This document shows positions 14,533 through 16,369 of a stretch of 16,369 nucleotides of DNA, one piece after another. The DNA is from Thermoleophilia bacterium. Lineage in GTDB: Bacteria > Actinomycetota > Thermoleophilia > Gaiellales > Gaiellaceae. The stretch's first letter is position 1. Every line of letters begins with the position of its first letter. Under the pieces are notes generated by a model. That model was not told where the DNA came from. It did not search any database and was given only the letters and a program-made list of their open reading frames with translations. The stretch spans positions 1-16,369 of the forward strand of contig JAICVP010000014.1 in NCBI GenBank assembly GCA_025935275.1. The letters are read 5' to 3'. The position numbers and the translations under genes are program-made.

Positions 14533-14820
14533 GTGGGCAAGGCCTCCGACTGGCTTCGCGAAGAGCGGCGGAAGACCCTCGGCGACTGGGTCTCGTTCTG
14601 CCTCGCGTGCGGGCATGCCCAGCGCTACTTCGAGGAGTACGAGGCGGAGCTTCCTGCCGCGTGCCCCGCGTGCGGCGGCGAGATGCGGGCGCGCTGTCCC
14701 CAGTGCGACGCCCGGTTCTCCTCGGCCTTCGCCGTGGAGTGCGAGGCGTGCGGCGGCTCGCTTCGGCCGGCCGAGGCGTTCGGCGGCCCGATTCGGAAGC
14801 GGCCGCTAGCGGGCGGCTAG
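14533..14820 (+). CDS. Small protein with four CxxC motifs (double zinc ribbon), unknown function
   Basis: A 95-residue protein with four CxxC pairs: C23/C26, C44/C47, C55/C58 and C70/C73. They should bind two zinc ions, arranged as two successive ribbons. The N-terminal 20 residues are a charged helix (DWLREERRKTL). The cysteine pattern recalls uncharacterised zinc-ribbon families such as DUF2321, but I cannot verify that. The GTG at 14533 has no ribosome site and is preceded by a -10-like TAGGCT at 6 bases. It is divergent from the E1 alpha operon (38 bases between starts) and convergent with the ASCH gene; the two stop codons share the four bases CTAG (14817-14820). Confidence 0.72.
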   Translation: MGKASDWLREERRKTLGDWVSFCLACGHAQRYFEEYEAELPAACPACGGEMRARCPQCDARFSSAFAVECEACGGSLRPAEAFGGPIRKRPLAGG

Positions 14821-15188
14821 GTGCCCAGGATCTCGGAGAAGCGGATGAGCGTGACCATGTCCTCTTCGGTCACGTCGCGGTTGTAGAGCTGGCCGAGGAA
14901 GCTCGCCATGTCCTCCGGCCGGCGGATCTCCGGGTTGTCGTGCTCGATCTCGCGCGGCGAGAGCTCCATGAGCCGCTTCACCTCGACCTTGTCGATGACG
15001 GCGTCGAAGATCTTCTCGCGAGGGCCGTAGCGCTGGCCGACGAGGATCTGGACGACCATGCCCTTCTTGTACTTCGTCGACTTGTCCCCCAGGCGGATAG
15101 TGGCGGTCTTCCGCCTCGACCGCAGCTGGTCGGCAACGATCGGCGAATAGAAGTTGAGGGCGTACATCGAGGTGGGATCGAGCGGCAC
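14817..15188 (-). CDS. ASCH domain protein
   Basis: The 123-residue product resembles ASCH domain proteins, small beta-barrels related to PUA domains and proposed to bind RNA or modified nucleosides; one relative, E. coli YqfB, is an amidohydrolase for N4-acetylcytidine. Visible is the family pattern YALNFYSPIVADQLRSRRKT with ATIRLGDKSTKYKKGMVV and a late DMVTLIRFSEI strand. The GTG at 15188 lies 13 bases after the Nudix stop, and an ATG at 15167 (residue 8, just before YALNF) is an equally possible start. A TATGAT sequence (15201-15206), overlapping the Nudix stop, might act as a separate -10. The substrate is not predictable from sequence. Confidence 0.78.
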   Translation of the reverse strand: MPLDPTSMYALNFYSPIVADQLRSRRKTATIRLGDKSTKYKKGMVVQILVGQRYGPREKIFDAVIDKVEVKRLMELSPREIEHDNPEIRRPEDMASFLGQLYNRDVTEEDMVTLIRFSEILGT

Positions 15189-15200
15189 GGAGGCTGCCGC

Positions 15201-15206
15201 ATCATA
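15201..15206 (-). promoter_or_regulatory. Possible -10 element of the ASCH gene
   Basis: TATGAT on the minus strand matches TATAAT at five of six positions, the best hexamer among the candidates here. It overlaps the Nudix stop codon and lies 12 bases before the GTG at 15188. Cotranscription with the Nudix gene is the alternative. Confidence 0.3.
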
Positions 15207-15639
15207 CGGGCCGCTCGTCGATGAGTAGAAGAGCCTTCGCGGCCATCTCCCGTTCGCCCTTGTAGGACAGAAGGCGCGGAGCCTCGGCGAGGGGTAGCCA
15301 CTTCGTGTCGGCGACCTCGTGGCGGAACTCCTCGGTGATGTCGCCCAGGCGTCCGTTCGAGTAGCGAACGAGGTAGAAGCTCACGACCTTGAAGACGCGC
15401 TCGCCCTTCCACGTGTAGACGTAACGGATGTCGCCGAGCTTCTCGACGAGGCGGCCGCGCACGCCGGTCTCCTCAGTGACCTCGCGCAGGGCGGTGTCGG
15501 CCGGCGACTCACCCTCTCCCACGAGGCCTTTGGGGAGCGCCCACACGTCGTTCTTGCCGCCGGGCCGGATCGCAGCGAGGTGCCAGCCGCCGCGTATCTT
15601 GCGGACGACGACCCCGCCTGCCGAGAACTCTCGCCGCAT
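15202..15639 (-). CDS. Nudix hydrolase
   Basis: A 145-residue Nudix hydrolase that would cleave a nucleoside diphosphate linked to another group. The Nudix box GX5EX7REUXEEXGU is complete (GLVGEGESPADTALREVTEETGV, about residues 38-60), including the metal-binding REVTEE. The start REFSAGGVVVR and the LPKG before the box resemble the MutT/Ap4A hydrolase group. The substrate cannot be read from sequence. The ATG at 15639 is preceded at 6 bases by TAGCTT and has no ribosome site. It is divergent from the MFS gene with 23 bases between starts. The ASCH gene follows in the same direction, so the two may act together on nucleotides. Confidence 0.9.
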   Translation of the reverse strand: MRREFSAGGVVVRKIRGGWHLAAIRPGGKNDVWALPKGLVGEGESPADTALREVTEETGVRGRLVEKLGDIRYVYTWKGERVFKVVSFYLVRYSNGRLGDITEEFRHEVADTKWLPLAEAPRLLSYKGEREMAAKALLLIDERPV

Positions 15640-15645
15640 GCGCTG

Positions 15646-15651
15646 AAGCTA
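15646..15651 (-). promoter_or_regulatory. Predicted -10 element of the Nudix gene
   Basis: TAGCTT on the minus strand, 6 bases before the ATG at 15639. It shares two bases with the MFS -10 element on the other strand. Confidence 0.4.
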
Positions 15652-15655
15652 GCAT
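15650..15655 (+). promoter_or_regulatory. Predicted -10 element of the MFS gene
   Basis: TAGCAT, 7 bases before the GTG at 15663. It overlaps the divergent Nudix -10 within a single CTAG, so both promoters could hardly be occupied at once. Confidence 0.45.
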
Positions 15656-15662
15656 CGGCCAC

Positions 15663-16369
15663 GTGCGCCGCCTGCTCCCACTCGTCTGCGTGGTCATCTT
15701 CGTCGAGACGATGCTGTACTCGGCGCTCGTCCCGCTTCTCCCGCATTACAAGCACGAGTTCGGGCTCTCGAAGTCGGCCGCCGGGCTCCTCGTCGGCGCC
15801 TATGCGGCCGGAGCTCTGGTCGCGGCTCTGCCCGGCGGGATTGCCGCCGCCCGTTACGGGCCTCGGCGCGCTCTGCTCATCGGCGTCGCGCTGATGGGCG
15901 TGGCCAGCCTCGCCTTCGGCTTTGCCGGCGACGCGTGGTCGCTCGGGATTGCACGCTTCGCTCAAGGTGTTGGCGGCTCGCTCGCCTGGGCCGGCGCTCT
16001 CACCTGGCTGATCGCTGCCTCGCCGGTGACGCGGCGGGGCGAGATGCTCGGGACCGCAATCGGCTCGGCCATCTTCGGCGCCCTCCTCGGACCCGCCGTC
16101 GGCGCGCTCGCCGACCACGTCGGCCCGCGCGAGGTCTTCGTCGGCTTGGCGGGGCTGTCGCTCGTGCTCATCGCGTGGACTCTGAGGACGCCGCCCGCCG
16201 CGGCCGTGCCTCCGAAGCCCGGCGCTCTCTCCCGGGCGCTTCGCACGTCCGAGATCCGGCAGGCGCTCTGGCTGATGTCGGTCCCGGCACTCGTCTTCGG
16301 CGTTGTGGGCGTCCTCATCCCGCTCAAGCTCGACAACGCGGGTTGGAGCGCGACCGCCATCGCGGTCGC
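15663..16369 (+). CDS. Major facilitator superfamily transporter, 3' end outside window
   Basis: The first 235 residues of an MFS permease, read directly from the sequence; the gene continues past the right edge (usual length about 390-420). Helices are evident at about residues 4-22, 39-60 and 66-85, with more following. The loop between helices 2 and 3 reads GGIAAARYGPRRAL, a variant of MFS motif A lacking the usual Asp. Helix 4 starts with RFAQGVGGSLAWAG, a motif-B-like segment of drug-exporter-type DHA1 carriers. A Pro/Ala-rich stretch near residues 180-195 (TPPAAAVPPKPG) marks the central loop between the two halves. The GTG at 15663 has a -10 element 7 bases upstream. The substrate is unknown; efflux of a small molecule is the default guess. 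Confidence 0.88.
   Translation, partial: MRRLLPLVCVVIFVETMLYSALVPLLPHYKHEFGLSKSAAGLLVGAYAAGALVAALPGGIAAARYGPRRALLIGVALMGVASLAFGFAGDAWSLGIARFAQGVGGSLAWAGALTWLIAASPVTRRGEMLGTAIGSAIFGALLGPAVGALADHVGPREVFVGLAGLSLVLIAWTLRTPPAAAVPPKPGALSRALRTSEIRQALWLMSVPALVFGVVGVLIPLKLDNAGWSATAIAV

Noticed and set aside
11873..14809. A 978-codon open frame on the plus strand
   Set aside because: It lies antisense to E2, E1 beta and E1 alpha and reads as Arg/Ala/Asp-rich sequence without any domain. Long antisense frames are expected in GC-rich coding DNA.

Overview
The window is GC-rich, densely coding bacterial DNA of high-GC Gram-positive (actinobacterial) character. Pointers are the many GTG starts, one TTG start, nested or overlapping gene junctions, apparently leaderless first genes, a type-1 NADH dehydrogenase operon beside an ErpA-like carrier, and LipB encoded directly behind a 2-oxo acid dehydrogenase E2. 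The gene content would fit a deep-branching lineage such as Thermoleophilia, but that placement is inference without any database search. No tRNA, rRNA, CRISPR array, insertion sequence or origin is visible, and no gene-free stretch exceeds about 110 bases.

Layout. (1) 1-4208, minus strand: nuoA-nuoB-nuoC-nuoD-nuoE-nuoF of respiratory complex I, nuoF running off the left edge, almost every junction an overlap. (2) 4209-4340: divergent control region. (3) 4341-7378, plus strand: ErpA-type Fe-S carrier, thioredoxin-reductase-like ferredoxin-NADP reductase, a 68-residue zinc-ribbon protein and class II fumarase, closed by a strong intrinsic terminator at 7390-7421. (4) 7461-7808: a small membrane-anchored protein, convergent with lipA (7802-8722, minus). 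(5) 8741-9828, plus: two paralogous cupin genes in tandem. (6) 9829-10310: a small predicted DNA-binding protein gene bracketed by two near-identical 21-23 bp palindromes. (7) 10311-14494, minus: E1 alpha, E1 beta and E2 of a 2-oxo acid dehydrogenase (branched-chain type favoured) followed by lipB. (8) 14533-16369: a four-CxxC protein, convergent ASCH and Nudix genes, and the start of an MFS transporter running off the right edge.

How the genes fit together. The core is aerobic energy metabolism. A 2-oxo acid dehydrogenase needs lipoyl groups, which LipB (octanoyl transfer) and LipA (sulfur insertion by a radical-SAM enzyme with two 4Fe-4S clusters) supply. The resulting acyl-CoA and NADH, together with fumarase in the citric acid cycle, feed complex I. 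The Fe-S carrier could serve both LipA and the NuoB/E/F clusters. The E3 subunit is not in the window.

The two most interesting non-coding signals are: a TAnnnT -10 element 6-7 bases before the start codon of seven transcription-unit-leading genes, implying leaderless mRNAs; and the pair of matching palindromes around the small gene at 9915-10202.
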